DNA from: Flavobacteriales bacterium
GTDB lineage: Bacteria; Bacteroidota; Bacteroidia; Flavobacteriales_G; Salibacteraceae
Direction: 5' to 3'
Assembly (NCBI GenBank): GCA_018609045.1
Contig: JABAYK010000165.1
Span: 1-40,006 of the forward strand
DNA length: 40,006 bases
The notes beneath the pieces are model-generated. The model saw only the letters and a list, made by a program, of their open reading frames with translations, made no database searches and was not told where the DNA came from. Within the stretch, counting starts at the first letter, position 1, and every line of letters begins with the position of its first letter. Below, piece by piece: positions 24,032-32,841 of the stretch. The position numbers were made by a program, and so were the translations under genes.

Positions 24032-24514
24032 ATGGAAATTCTGAAACACTTTGAAGTTTACATAACTGCTCAAAAAGTAACAGGAATACAATTTACGGTT
24101 TTTGGCGCCCTGCTTCTTCTAACTGCTATTCTGCTTCATTTTAATCAGCTTAATCCAATAACCCAAGGTTTAAGAAATGGCTTTTTTGTAATCAGTATTT
24201 TACTAATGGTTAGTGGAGTTGGTTTTATTATGAATCAGGACAAACTTCTGAAAACAAAAACTGAAAGTTTTAATAGCAGTAGAAGGATAAAGACAGTAAA
24301 TATTTATATAAAATTCGCTCTTTGTCTTCTTATATTATCCCATAGCATTAAGACAGTTGTGAATTGCGTTGCTCATTTCTCCCCTATTTTAAGGTATTCG
24401 CCAACTCCGCTTCGCTGTGTTTCAGCTGTATTTAAGGGATTAATTTTCACGATTGTTCTCGGCGATTTTTTTTACTATAATTTAATATCTAGCAATATTA
24501 TCCAACTTAAATAA
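24032..24514 (+). CDS. Small membrane protein with an abnormal C-terminus
   Basis: A 160-residue protein with two clear membrane helices near the N-terminus (about residues 20-40 and 48-68: FTVFGALLLLTAILLHF and FFVISILLMVSGVGFIM). This part (MEILKHFEVYITAQKVTGIQF and onward to KTKTESF) resembles small two- or three-helix membrane proteins common in Bacteroidota. After about residue 80 the reading changes: the next 80 residues (VVNCVAHFSPILRYSPTPLRCVSAVF) look like translated non-coding DNA with an odd composition, not the charged loop and third helix expected. The gene is therefore probably truncated by a rearrangement or frameshift near 24270-24300. It follows the HchA-type gene by 23 bp. 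Confidence 0.55.
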   Translation: MEILKHFEVYITAQKVTGIQFTVFGALLLLTAILLHFNQLNPITQGLRNGFFVISILLMVSGVGFIMNQDKLLKTKTESFNSSRRIKTVNIYIKFALCLLILSHSIKTVVNCVAHFSPILRYSPTPLRCVSAVFKGLIFTIVLGDFFYYNLISSNIIQLK

Positions 24515-24640
24515 AAGGCTAAAATTTATAGTATTAGTAAGAGTCTTATTAATTGTCTAAAACTTTAATAAATAACAATATCTATTATGTGCTAAAAGTA
24601 AAGTTTATACTACTTTTAACTTTTAATTTTCCACCTTTCG

Positions 24641-24682
24641 CTTTTCACTTTTCACTTTTCACTTTCCACTTTCCACTTTCCA
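24641..24682. repeat. Tandem heptamer microsatellite
   Basis: Six adjacent 7-bp units: three CTTTTCA followed by three CTTTCCA. It lies in the 246-bp gene-free gap before the PorP/SprF gene, about 80 bp upstream of its start. The flanks are also rich in TTTTC words. Length changes by slippage could alter promoter spacing. Confidence 0.85.
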
Positions 24683-24760
24683 CTCCTCCCTACTCTCAAC
24701 TATTCACTAAAAACTCTCCACACAAAGCAACCAAACCAATTTTTTTACATCTTGCAATTA

Positions 24761-25768
24761 ATGCGTTTTGGGTTAATTTTTCTATTATTAATGGTTGGAT
24801 TTTTATCCAAAGGCCAAGACATACACTACTCGCAATTTTTTAATGCTTTTCAATACCTTAACCCTGCCGAAACTGGAAATTTTTATGGCAAAACGCGATT
24901 GGCCTATAATTACAGAGACCAATGGCGAGCTGTAGAAAAACCCTTCCAAACCAATATGCTCAGTTTCGAGCAAAATATTTTTCTGCCTAATGATGCTTTT
25001 AGCTTTGGTTTTTACTTTTTAGACGACCGAGCAGGTTCTCCCCAAATACAAGCCAACCGATTGGTTACAAGTTTTGCCTACCATAAAAAATTAGGTATTC
25101 ACCATTTTCATTTTGGGTTACAAGGTGGTGGAATTTACAAGCAATTGGCAACAAACAACGCCACTTATCCAAGTCAGTATAATCGAACCACTGGAGGTTT
25201 TGATAGTCAATTGCCCAACAACGAAATTTTAGGCTACCAACCCGCTTTGTATGTTGATGTAAACGCTGGCGGAGCCTATGAAATAACCTTGGGCAAACTT
25301 GATGCAAGAGGTGGCATTGCATTGTATCATTTAAATGCACCCCAAGAAAGTTTTTATGGAGCCATTAACCAATTGAATTTACGCCCCATTTACGATTTGC
25401 GCGTGGGTTATCAACTTACCTCTTCTACTCGCCTCTCGGCTCTCGCCTACCAAACACATTTGTCAAAAGCCAACGAAATGATTTATGCAATTTTGGCCCA
25501 ACACTTTTTGTACAACTTTGGGGTAGAAAAAAACTTAAAACTTACCGGTGGAATTTCATTTAGAAATGGATTTTTCAGAAACCAAGATGCTTTTATTTTG
25601 ATGGCGGGAATTAGGAAAAATAGAATTTCGGCCATGCTTAGTTACGACATCAACACCTCTAATCTTGATTTAGCAACTGATAATCGAGGTGCTATGGAAG
25701 TTTGTGTAGTTTATGAAATTCCCGTAAAAGTATCAGCCTTAAAATACATTCCTTGTGAGCGGTATTAA
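24761..25768 (+). CDS. PorP/SprF-family type IX secretion membrane protein
   Basis: A 335-residue outer-membrane protein of the PorP/SprF family. Residues 1-18 are a signal peptide ending in KGQ, and the mature protein starts DIHYSQFFNAFQYLNPAETG, the strong family signature. The rest alternates polar and hydrophobic residues, as in a beta-barrel, with a late repeat of similar strands. PorP/SprF members are attached to the type IX secretion pathway, either as part of the machinery or as anchors for secreted gliding adhesins. ATG 24761 is preferred over the TTG at 24752. The following OmpA-family gene starts 14 bp before this stop codon, so the two are translated together. A large adhesin gene is not seen upstream. 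Confidence 0.92.
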   Translation: MRFGLIFLLLMVGFLSKGQDIHYSQFFNAFQYLNPAETGNFYGKTRLAYNYRDQWRAVEKPFQTNMLSFEQNIFLPNDAFSFGFYFLDDRAGSPQIQANRLVTSFAYHKKLGIHHFHFGLQGGGIYKQLATNNATYPSQYNRTTGGFDSQLPNNEILGYQPALYVDVNAGGAYEITLGKLDARGGIALYHLNAPQESFYGAINQLNLRPIYDLRVGYQLTSSTRLSALAYQTHLSKANEMIYAILAQHFLYNFGVEKNLKLTGGISFRNGFFRNQDAFILMAGIRKNRISAMLSYDINTSNLDLATDNRGAMEVCVVYEIPVKVSALKYIPCERY

Positions 25769-27758
25769 AAAGGTTATTTTATTTCTTTTCCTTATCGGGA
25801 TGGCCAATTTTAGTTTTGCCCAAAACTTTGACGATTGGCTCAAAGAAGAAAAAATTACCAAACACCGCAAAATCAAAAAAGCCGCCAAACAAGCCAACTT
25901 ATTTGGCAAAGATTATTTGGCTTTGGCCTTGTATGATCAATTGGTTTTATTGAAGCCCGAAAACACAAAATACTTGGTAAAAGCAGCTCAAATTTCTCAA
26001 AAACTAAACAATTACGAAAAGGCAAATAATTATTTGAGTCAACTCATTTTTATCGATTCATCGGCCAACAACATGCTGAATTGGGCTAGCTTACAAATTC
26101 AAATTAGCGATACCGAAAACGTTGAAAAAACCTTGGTTAAATTAACCGAAACCAAAACCAATGCTCAATTTACAAGAGACCATAAAAAACTGGCCGAAAA
26201 CCTTTTGGCAGGATTTAAACTGCAACAAAAAACCGATTCGCTTATTCCCCACCCTTATGAGTTTAAGGAGTTGAAAAATATTAATTCAACCTTTTCAGAG
26301 CAGTCACCAAAACTGTATAAAGATTTACTCTACTATATTTCATACAAACCCAACACCCAAGTAATTTTAACTGAAAACGAATTTTTAGCCGATAAACAAA
26401 TCATTTATGTAGCAAAAAACATGGGTTATCAATGGAATATTATTGATTCGGTTTTGCCTAATCTACCTGACCCAAAATCGCAATTTATTGGAAGTATTTC
26501 GCCCTTAACCGATACCTTGTGGTTAACATCAGTTTGTGCTGCCAATTATCGTGGCAAAACAGTTTGCCAATTGTATTGGGCAAAAAATTATAATGGCAAA
26601 CTTCAAGATTATGAAAAGCTTCCAAAACCCATCAACCAAGTTGATTATACCTCTACCCAACCTTTTGCCTATTTTGAAGAACCCGAAAAAATTAGGTTTT
26701 ACTTTACAAGCAACCAACCCAAAACAAAAGGTGGTTTAGATATTTGGTTTGCCGAATACAAAACCAAACAAAAAACCTACAGCGGCCCAAGAAATGCAGG
26801 CTCTAAAATAAATTCGGTTTTTAACGAGGCTTTCCCTAATTACACCAACAACCATTTGTTTTTTTCTTCTAATTATCACGCAGGCTTTGGTGGGTATGAT
26901 ATTTTTAAAGCCTATGGCGAGAAAACAAAATTTAATGAACCTAAAAATGTGTTTGAGGTTAACTCATCATACGATGATATTGCTTATCATCAACTTACTG
27001 ATAGCACTTACGGAGTAATGCTCTCAAATCGCCCCAACCAAAACCAACAATTTGGCGAAGGCTGCTGCGATGATTTGTACACTTTCAAAATAGAAAACTC
27101 CAATGAAATTCCATACTTTATAGAAGTGTATGAAATGATAGATGGAAAACCCAAAACTCTTTACAATGTAAATGCGTTTATTGGGATTATTGAAAACGGA
27201 ACTTCGCAAACCATATTTATCGATACACTAGAAACAGGCATGTATTCCGAAAAATTAGATACAACCCTACAATGGCAATTTAGGGTTGGTAAATCGGGTT
27301 ATTTTTATGAAGCACTTCATTGGAATAATAAAGCTTTTGATACCATAAATGAAAACAAACCCTTAAAAATTGAAATCAAAAAAATACCCAAAGGCGAAAT
27401 ATTACTCAAAGACATCTACTATGAGTTTGATAGTCCAGATCTAACACCAAAAGCCATAACAACCATACAAAACACCATATATAAAATACTAATTTACAAT
27501 CCTGAATTATCTATTCAAATAAACTCGCATACCGATAGCAAAGGAAAGCTGAGCTACAACTACAAGCTATCAAAAGCTAGAGCCAAAAGTGTGGTAGATT
27601 ATTTAATTGAATTGGGTATTGATAAAAACAGGCTTCAATCTAAAGGCTATGGAGAAACAAAACCTGTAGCTGATAACTTTAACCATGATGGCACCGATAA
27701 CCCAGAAGGGAGAGCCCTAAACCGGCGAACTACGTTTACAGTTTTGGGGTGGGAATAA
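25755..27758 (+). CDS. OmpA-family protein with TPR and WD40-like parts, type IX associated
   Basis: A 667-residue envelope protein. The start is GTG at 25755, because the signal peptide (residues 1-22, ending NFSFAQ) needs it; an ATG at 25800 would cut the signal. The N-terminal part (about 30-150) has tetratricopeptide-like helices, and about 190-440 contains beta-propeller-type repeats such as GGLDIWFAEY and GGYDIFKAYGEK. A short beta domain follows (about 450-545). The C-terminus (547-667) is an OmpA-like peptidoglycan-binding domain with INSHTDSKGKLSYNYKLSKAR and the Asn-Arg-Arg end. This layout is typical for PorE-like or gliding-related proteins. The 14-bp overlap with the PorP/SprF gene suggests they form one complex: barrel in the outer membrane, this protein binding the cell wall. 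Confidence 0.9.
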   Translation: MSGIKKVILFLFLIGMANFSFAQNFDDWLKEEKITKHRKIKKAAKQANLFGKDYLALALYDQLVLLKPENTKYLVKAAQISQKLNNYEKANNYLSQLIFIDSSANNMLNWASLQIQISDTENVEKTLVKLTETKTNAQFTRDHKKLAENLLAGFKLQQKTDSLIPHPYEFKELKNINSTFSEQSPKLYKDLLYYISYKPNTQVILTENEFLADKQIIYVAKNMGYQWNIIDSVLPNLPDPKSQFIGSISPLTDTLWLTSVCAANYRGKTVCQLYWAKNYNGKLQDYEKLPKPINQVDYTSTQPFAYFEEPEKIRFYFTSNQPKTKGGLDIWFAEYKTKQKTYSGPRNAGSKINSVFNEAFPNYTNNHLFFSSNYHAGFGGYDIFKAYGEKTKFNEPKNVFEVNSSYDDIAYHQLTDSTYGVMLSNRPNQNQQFGEGCCDDLYTFKIENSNEIPYFIEVYEMIDGKPKTLYNVNAFIGIIENGTSQTIFIDTLETGMYSEKLDTTLQWQFRVGKSGYFYEALHWNNKAFDTINENKPLKIEIKKIPKGEILLKDIYYEFDSPDLTPKAITTIQNTIYKILIYNPELSIQINSHTDSKGKLSYNYKLSKARAKSVVDYLIELGIDKNRLQSKGYGETKPVADNFNHDGTDNPEGRALNRRTTFTVLGWE

Positions 27759-27841
27759 AGCTAGAATTATTTGCATAATTTAACTTCAAATAATTACTTT
27801 TTTAAAGGTCATATCAATCTAAACCCTTTAAATTTGGCTCC

Positions 27842-29110
27842 ATGAAAGCCAACCTTCCCGAAACCCAAAATCCAAGAATTGTAATTGTTGGAGGAGGTTT
27901 TGCCGGACTCAAACTTGCTAGAAGTTTAGCCCTTAAAAAGTTTCAAGTTGTACTAATTGATAAGAATAACTTTCACCAATTTCAGCCTCTTTTTTACCAA
28001 GTGGCAACAGCATGATTAGAGCCCTCATCCATTGCATTTCCTTTTCGAAAGATGTTTCAAAACATCAAGAATGTTCATTTTAGAATGGGAATGGTAAATA
28101 ACATAAATCACCAAGAAAAATATTTAGAAACCAATTTCGGAAAAGTAAACTTCGATAAATTGGTTTTGGCTAGCGGGGCCGATACAAACTTTTTTGGCAA
28201 TGCCAACATTGCAAAATATGCCCTGCCTATGAAATCGGTTTCTGAAGTATTATCCATTAGAAATGCCATTCTACAAAATTATGAACGAGCTCTTTCTGAA
28301 GATTATCCAGAAAAAATTCAAAGTCTTTTGAATATTGTGTTAGTTGGCGGTGGCCCTACGGGTGTTGAGGTTTTAGGCACTTTGGCCGAAATGAAACGTA
28401 TTATTTTACCGAAAGATTATCCTGAGCTCAATTTTGATAGCATGAATATTTATTTGGTAGAAGCTTCTCCAAAAGTGTTAGGAACCATGAGTGAAGTTTC
28501 ATCCACAAAATCAAAAGCCTATTTAGAGAAGTTAGGGGTTAAAGTAATGCTCGATACTTTTGTAACCAATTACAATGGTGATGTGGTTGAGTTTCAAAAT
28601 GGCGAAAAAATAGAAACCAAAACCCTTATTTGGGCAGCAGGCATTACAGGGAACATGATTAAAGGCCTGCCTGAAGATTTGTGGGTTCGCGGTGGCAGAT
28701 TAAAGGTAAACGCCCTAAACGAAGCTTTACCAAATATCTATGCCTTGGGAGATTTAGCTTACATGGAAGAAGATAAAAAATTCCCGAAAGGCCATCCACA
28801 AGTAGCACAAGTGGCAATGCAACAAGCACAAAACTTGGCAAAAAATTTAATTAATAACAAAGCAAAACCTTTTCAATACAACGATTTAGGCTCAATGGCT
28901 ACTGTAGGAAGAAACTTGGCCGTTGTTGAATTGCCCATAAAAAAATTTCAAGGTTTTTTGGCTTGGATATTTTGGATGTTGGTTCACCTTATGCAAATTG
29001 TTGGCGTAAAAAACAAAGTTTTTATTTTCATCAATTGGTTTTGGAATTACGTTACCTACGACCAATCACTTCGTTTAATTTTGAAGCCTAAAACCAAAGA
29101 AAATATATGA
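27842..29110 (+). pseudogene. ndh: NADH dehydrogenase type II (NDH-2), interrupted by an internal TGA
   Basis: A single-subunit NADH:quinone oxidoreductase at the inner membrane. The reading frame runs from ATG 27842 to the TGA at 29108-29110 (422 codons). The FAD motif [16 protein letters not shown] is at residues 14-29 and the NADH motif VLVGGGPTGVEVLG near 170. At codon 58 (28013-28015) there is a TGA where homologues have Gly in the motif QVATAGLEP; the local reading ([11 protein letters not shown], stop, LEPSSIAFPFRK) is otherwise perfect. One G-to-T change from GGA explains it. Without read-through, ATG 28052 would give a 352-residue protein lacking the FAD-binding part. The gene's own stop is TGA, so recoding is unlikely. 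The 3' end overlaps the next gene by 4 bp. Confidence 0.88.
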
Positions 29111-29595
29111 AAGGTTTAATTAGGGTTTTATTCGAATTAGTTTTGATTGCAGGAATTTTCTTTTTGGCTTATGAAGTTATCAAGCGAAACAAGCAAATAG
29201 AAAAATTAGATGAAAGTATTGTTCAACAAGATGAAGCTTTGGCGGGATTAAAATCTACCAACGAAGATTATGAGAAGTCAATCATCAATCTGCGAAAGCA
29301 AATCAATACGTTAGAAGAAAACTACTTTTCAGATAGAGATTTCTTTCAATTAAACGTAACCTCAAAAGAACAAGCCAAAGAAGTTTTGTGGAATAGTATT
29401 TTAAAGCAAGAAGATAAAATTCCATCGCACCCAACTTTAGGTGGAAAATTCTATTTTACATCAGGCGCACCCATAAAAAACAACTATTACATTGCCCAAA
29501 TTGAAGATGGACATATTTTAGGAAACTCGTTATACAAATACACCGCAACCAAAAACGGAATTATTTGGAAACACTTAGACACAACATTTGAATAA
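29107..29595 (+). CDS. Coiled-coil membrane protein of unknown function
   Basis: A 162-residue protein with one N-terminal membrane helix (about 5-24, VLFELVLIAGIFFLAYEV) followed by a basic stop (KRNKQ) and a coiled coil (about 28-75, EKLDESIVQQDEALAGLK). The C-terminal 85 residues form a compact domain (KFYFTSGAPIKNNYYIAQIEDGHILGNSLYKY). I do not recognise the family. The start codon overlaps the NDH-2 stop in an ATGA junction, so it is translationally coupled, and it is separated from the phosphohexomutase by 8 bp. Its position suggests a membrane partner of the respiratory or sugar-phosphate gene set, but this is only context. Confidence 0.75.
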   Translation: MKGLIRVLFELVLIAGIFFLAYEVIKRNKQIEKLDESIVQQDEALAGLKSTNEDYEKSIINLRKQINTLEENYFSDRDFFQLNVTSKEQAKEVLWNSILKQEDKIPSHPTLGGKFYFTSGAPIKNNYYIAQIEDGHILGNSLYKYTATKNGIIWKHLDTTFE

Positions 29596-29603
29596 TATAA
29601 AAC

Positions 29604-31304
29604 ATGGAACAATCAGTAATAAACAACGCTACACCTTGGACCCTTCCTCCTTTTGATGAAGAAACCATTACCGAAACCAAAAAACTAATCGCTGAAAATG
29701 GCGAAAACCTTGTTGATTCATTTTACAAATCATTAGAGTTTGGTACAGGAGGTTTAAGAGGAATTATGGGTGTTGGAACCAATAAAATAAACAAATACAC
29801 CATTGGTTTGGCCACGCAAGGTTTAGCCAACTATTTAAAAAAGGCAGGCAAAGCGCCTTTAAGTGTTGCCATTGCTTTAGATTGCAGAAACAACTCAGAC
29901 TATTTTGCCCAAGTCGCAGCCGATGTTTTGTCTGCCAACGGAATTCAAGTTTATGTTTACGAAAGTTTAAGAGCAACCCCTCAATTGTCTTACACCATTA
30001 GACAACTTAATTGTTCTGCCGGTATCGTTATTACAGCGTCTCACAACCCCAAAGAATATAATGGCTACAAGGTATATTGGAACGATGGTGGCCAGTTGGT
30101 GCCGCCTCACGATAAAAATGTGATTGATGAAGTAAACAAAATTAAATCTGTAAGTGATGTAAAATTTGAACCAAACGTAGAATTGGTGAACCTTTTAGGC
30201 CATGAAATGGATGAAAAATACTTGAATACACTAAACCAACTTTTAAGTGATGATGTAGACAAAAACACCAAAGTTGTTTACACTTCAATTCATGGAACAG
30301 GAATAGTTTCCATTCCGAAATTGTTAGCCAAAAAAGGTTATAAAAATGTTTACGTTGTTGAGGAGCAAGCTACTCCAGATGGAAATTTCCCAACTGTTGT
30401 TTCTCCTAACCCCGAAGAAAAAGCAGCTTTAGATTTAGCCTTAGAGAAAGGAAAAGAAGTTGATGCTGATATTATTTTAGGCACCGACCCAGATGCTGAC
30501 CGAGTTGGAATTGCGGTAAAAAACCTTGAAGGCAATTTTGAGCTGCTGAATGGAAACCAAACTGCATCTGTACTTTTTTATTACATGATGCAAAAGGCTA
30601 ATTTAAATGAGCATCCTTATTTTGTTTGCAAAACCATTGTTACTTCAGAGTTAATTACAGAAGTTGCCAATCACTTTAAAATTCCAATTTACAATACCCT
30701 TACAGGCTTTAAATACATTGCCGAAGTAATAAAAGAAAAAGAAGGCAAAGAGAAATTTTTGTGCGGTGGAGAAGAAAGCTACGGCTACCTTATTGGGGAT
30801 GATGTAAGAGATAAAGATGCTGTAATTTCTGCTGCCATGTTGGTTGAAGTCGCCGCTTGGGCCAAGCAGAATGGCAAATCGTTTTATGAGCTTTTGCTTG
30901 AAGTTTACCAAACCATTGGTTTTTACCGTGAAGCTTTGGTTTCGCTAACTAAAAAAGGCAAAAAAGGATTGGATGAAATCCAAGATATGATGAAAAACTA
31001 CCGCGCTACTCCTCTCAAATTATTAGGTGGTTTTAAAGTGGTTAAAATTCATGATTACCAAACTTCTAAAACAACTTTAGTTGCTGAAAATAAAGAAGTT
31101 GAAATTTCACTTCCAAAATCAAATGTAATTCAGTTTTTACTTGAAGACGGAAGTTTAGTTACTGCTCGCCCATCTGGTACTGAGCCAAAAATAAAATTCT
31201 ACTTCTCGGTAAAAGGCAATTTAAATAGTAAAGCCTCTTTTAACCAAGATTGGGAAGCATTAGGCCAAAAAATAGAAAGCTTTAAAGCAGATTTAATTTC
31301 CTAA
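29604..31304 (+). CDS. pgcA: Phosphoglucomutase / phosphomannomutase (alpha-D-phosphohexomutase)
   Basis: Converts hexose 1-phosphates and 6-phosphates in the cytoplasm, joining glycogen or cell-wall sugar pathways to glycolysis. All four family signatures are present: the phosphoserine loop TASHNPKEYNGYKVYW with catalytic Ser146; the metal loop GTDPDADR with Asp295, Asp297 and Asp299; the sugar-binding CGGEESYGYL; and the C-terminal phosphate-binding ARPSGTEPKIKFYF. The 566-residue length matches the PgcA type found in Bacillus and Bacteroidota. The ATG at 29604 follows the coiled-coil gene by 8 bp and the next gene follows 4 bp behind, so this is part of one operon from the damaged NDH-2 gene onward. 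It would use the glucose 1-phosphate made by the phosphorylase at 7747-9354. Confidence 0.95.
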   Translation: MEQSVINNATPWTLPPFDEETITETKKLIAENGENLVDSFYKSLEFGTGGLRGIMGVGTNKINKYTIGLATQGLANYLKKAGKAPLSVAIALDCRNNSDYFAQVAADVLSANGIQVYVYESLRATPQLSYTIRQLNCSAGIVITASHNPKEYNGYKVYWNDGGQLVPPHDKNVIDEVNKIKSVSDVKFEPNVELVNLLGHEMDEKYLNTLNQLLSDDVDKNTKVVYTSIHGTGIVSIPKLLAKKGYKNVYVVEEQATPDGNFPTVVSPNPEEKAALDLALEKGKEVDADIILGTDPDADRVGIAVKNLEGNFELLNGNQTASVLFYYMMQKANLNEHPYFVCKTIVTSELITEVANHFKIPIYNTLTGFKYIAEVIKEKEGKEKFLCGGEESYGYLIGDDVRDKDAVISAAMLVEVAAWAKQNGKSFYELLLEVYQTIGFYREALVSLTKKGKKGLDEIQDMMKNYRATPLKLLGGFKVVKIHDYQTSKTTLVAENKEVEISLPKSNVIQFLLEDGSLVTARPSGTEPKIKFYFSVKGNLNSKASFNQDWEALGQKIESFKADLIS

Positions 31305-31308
31305 TTTT

Positions 31309-32541
31309 TTGAAAGAAGGTTCTCCCTTTAAAGTTGCAGTAATTGGCGGAGGAGCTGCAGGTTTTTTTGCTGCTATTCAAGCCAAAAGCAATTTTCCAGA
31401 AGCGTTGGTCATCCTTTTCGAAAAATCTCAAAAGGTTTTGGCTAAGGTTAAAATTTCTGGTGGTGGCCGTTGCAATGTAACCAATGGGTGTAATTCTGTT
31501 TCAGAATTAATTAAAGGTTATCCAAGAGGAGAAAAAAAGCTTAAATCGCTATTTTATACATTTAATAACTTAGATACCCAAAATTGGTTTACCCAGCGCG
31601 GGGTTGCTCTTAAAACCGAAGAAGACGGCAGGGTTTTTCCAAAAAGTGACTCTTCCCAAACCATAATAGATTGTTTGTTTAAGGAAATTAACCAACTTCA
31701 AATTCCAGTTGAATTGGGAAAAGAAGTTGTTTCTTTAAAACCCTCCTCTAATGATAAAATTGAAATTCAATTCAAAGGAGAATCAAAATCTGTTTTTTTT
31801 GATAAGGTAATAGTGGCAAGTGGTGGTTCCCCAAAACATTCAGGATTAAAATGGTTAGAAGATTTGGGACATACAATTGAAACTCCTATTCCATCGCTAT
31901 TTACCTTTAACATCCCCAACAATCCTATCAAAGAATTAATGGGATTATCTGCATCAAATGCCTTGGTTAAAATTCAAGGAACCAAACTCAATAGCCAAGG
32001 TCCATTGCTTATTACCCATTGGGGATTTAGTGGCCCTGCAGTCTTAAAATTATCTGCCTTTGGGGCTAGAATTTTACATGATTTAAATTATCAATATAAA
32101 ATTCAAGTAAACTGGGTAGGTAATAAAAATGCTGAAATGATAAAACAGCAGTTAGAAGATGAGTTAATAGCTTTTCCAAAAAAACAAATTGGCAACGTTA
32201 AAGTATTTGGTTTTGCTAATAGACTTTGGCATTTTTTAGTTTCAAAGTCAGGTATATCCATCGATAAAATTGGACAAGAAATTGGCAAGAAGCAAATCAA
32301 TAAATTGATTGAAGTTTTAACCAATGATATTTATGAAGTTTCAGGCAAAACTACCTTTAAAGAAGAGTTTGTAACCTGCGGTGGAGTTAGCCTAGAAAAC
32401 GTTGATTTACAAACCATGCAAAGCAAAGTAGTAAAAAACCTCTACTTCGCGGGCGAGGTTTTAGATATTGACGGCATTACAGGCGGATATAACTTTCAAG
32501 CTGCTTGGAGCACTGGTTTTGTTGCGGGGAAGTTGGGTTAA
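31309..32541 (+). CDS. NAD(P)/FAD-dependent oxidoreductase (BaiN/HI0933 family)
   Basis: A 410-residue flavoprotein of the HI0933/YhiN (BaiN) family. The FAD-binding motif VAVIGGGAAGFFAA starts at residue 9, followed by the conserved KVKISGGGRCNVTN near 47-60. The C-terminal end GGVSLENVDLQTM and FAGEVLDIDGITGGYNFQAAWSTG is the second family hallmark. The start must be the TTG at 31309 (or a nearby alternative) because no ATG precedes the FAD motif; the spacing of 4 bp to the phosphohexomutase stop supports it. Family members act on bile-acid-like or other unsaturated substrates or remain uncharacterised, so the reaction is unknown here. A repeat island follows directly. Confidence 0.9.
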   Translation: MKEGSPFKVAVIGGGAAGFFAAIQAKSNFPEALVILFEKSQKVLAKVKISGGGRCNVTNGCNSVSELIKGYPRGEKKLKSLFYTFNNLDTQNWFTQRGVALKTEEDGRVFPKSDSSQTIIDCLFKEINQLQIPVELGKEVVSLKPSSNDKIEIQFKGESKSVFFDKVIVASGGSPKHSGLKWLEDLGHTIETPIPSLFTFNIPNNPIKELMGLSASNALVKIQGTKLNSQGPLLITHWGFSGPAVLKLSAFGARILHDLNYQYKIQVNWVGNKNAEMIKQQLEDELIAFPKKQIGNVKVFGFANRLWHFLVSKSGISIDKIGQEIGKKQINKLIEVLTNDIYEVSGKTTFKEEFVTCGGVSLENVDLQTMQSKVVKNLYFAGEVLDIDGITGGYNFQAAWSTGFVAGKLG

Positions 32542-32546
32542 AAAAA

Positions 32547-32575
32547 CGTCATTGCGAACGAAGTGAAGCAATCTA
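32547..32575. repeat. Half copy of the long palindromic repeat
   Basis: CGTCATTGCGAACGAAGTG and the following AAGCAATCT match the left arm of the copy at 21626-21722. The right arm is missing, so the element is truncated. Confidence 0.85.
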
Positions 32576-32650
32576 ATTGATTCAAAACCCTAGTCTTAGT
32601 CTGAGCCCGTTGTAGACTTCTATGGTTTGCTGAGCTTAATTAATAATAAG

Positions 32651-32841
32651 TTCAAGTTTCTGAAGCGCAACAAAAGATTTAATTGAAATCTATTGTCCTT
32701 TCGAATCTCTTTTACAAAAAGAGTGAGAAATCTATTTATTCTATTAAATAGATTTCTCTATCAAAACAAAACCATTTTCCATGTTTTGTTTTTCATTTCG
32801 AAATGAAAAAACGCTGACAATTCAGGTTTCTAAAGCGCCGC
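32651..32841. repeat. Hairpin cluster flanked by 21-bp direct repeats
   Basis: Units at 32651-32671 and 32821-32841 match at 17 of 21 positions. Between them are a perfect 14-bp stem (32725-32738 with 32745-32758, GAGAAATCTATTTA arm), a perfect 10-bp stem (AAAACAAAAC 32763-32772 with 32783-32792), and a 22-bp perfect palindrome at 32789-32810 with centre TTTCGAAA. It may be a small non-coding mobile element or an RNA-level structure. Confidence 0.6.

Noticed and set aside
24641-24682. CRISPR array
   Set aside because: The units are 7 bp and directly adjacent, with no spacers and no cas gene.
24553-24843. Open frame of 96 codons over the heptamer repeat
   Set aside because: Its Phe/His/Ser-rich product is simply the translated CTTTTCA/CTTTCCA repeat and it overlaps the real PorP/SprF start in another frame.
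28013-28015. TGA as a recoded sense codon (alternative genetic code or selenocysteine)
   Set aside because: The same gene and the thiamine-binding gene (7370-7372) end in TGA, the replaced residue is Gly and not Cys or Trp, and no SECIS-like hairpin is seen just downstream.
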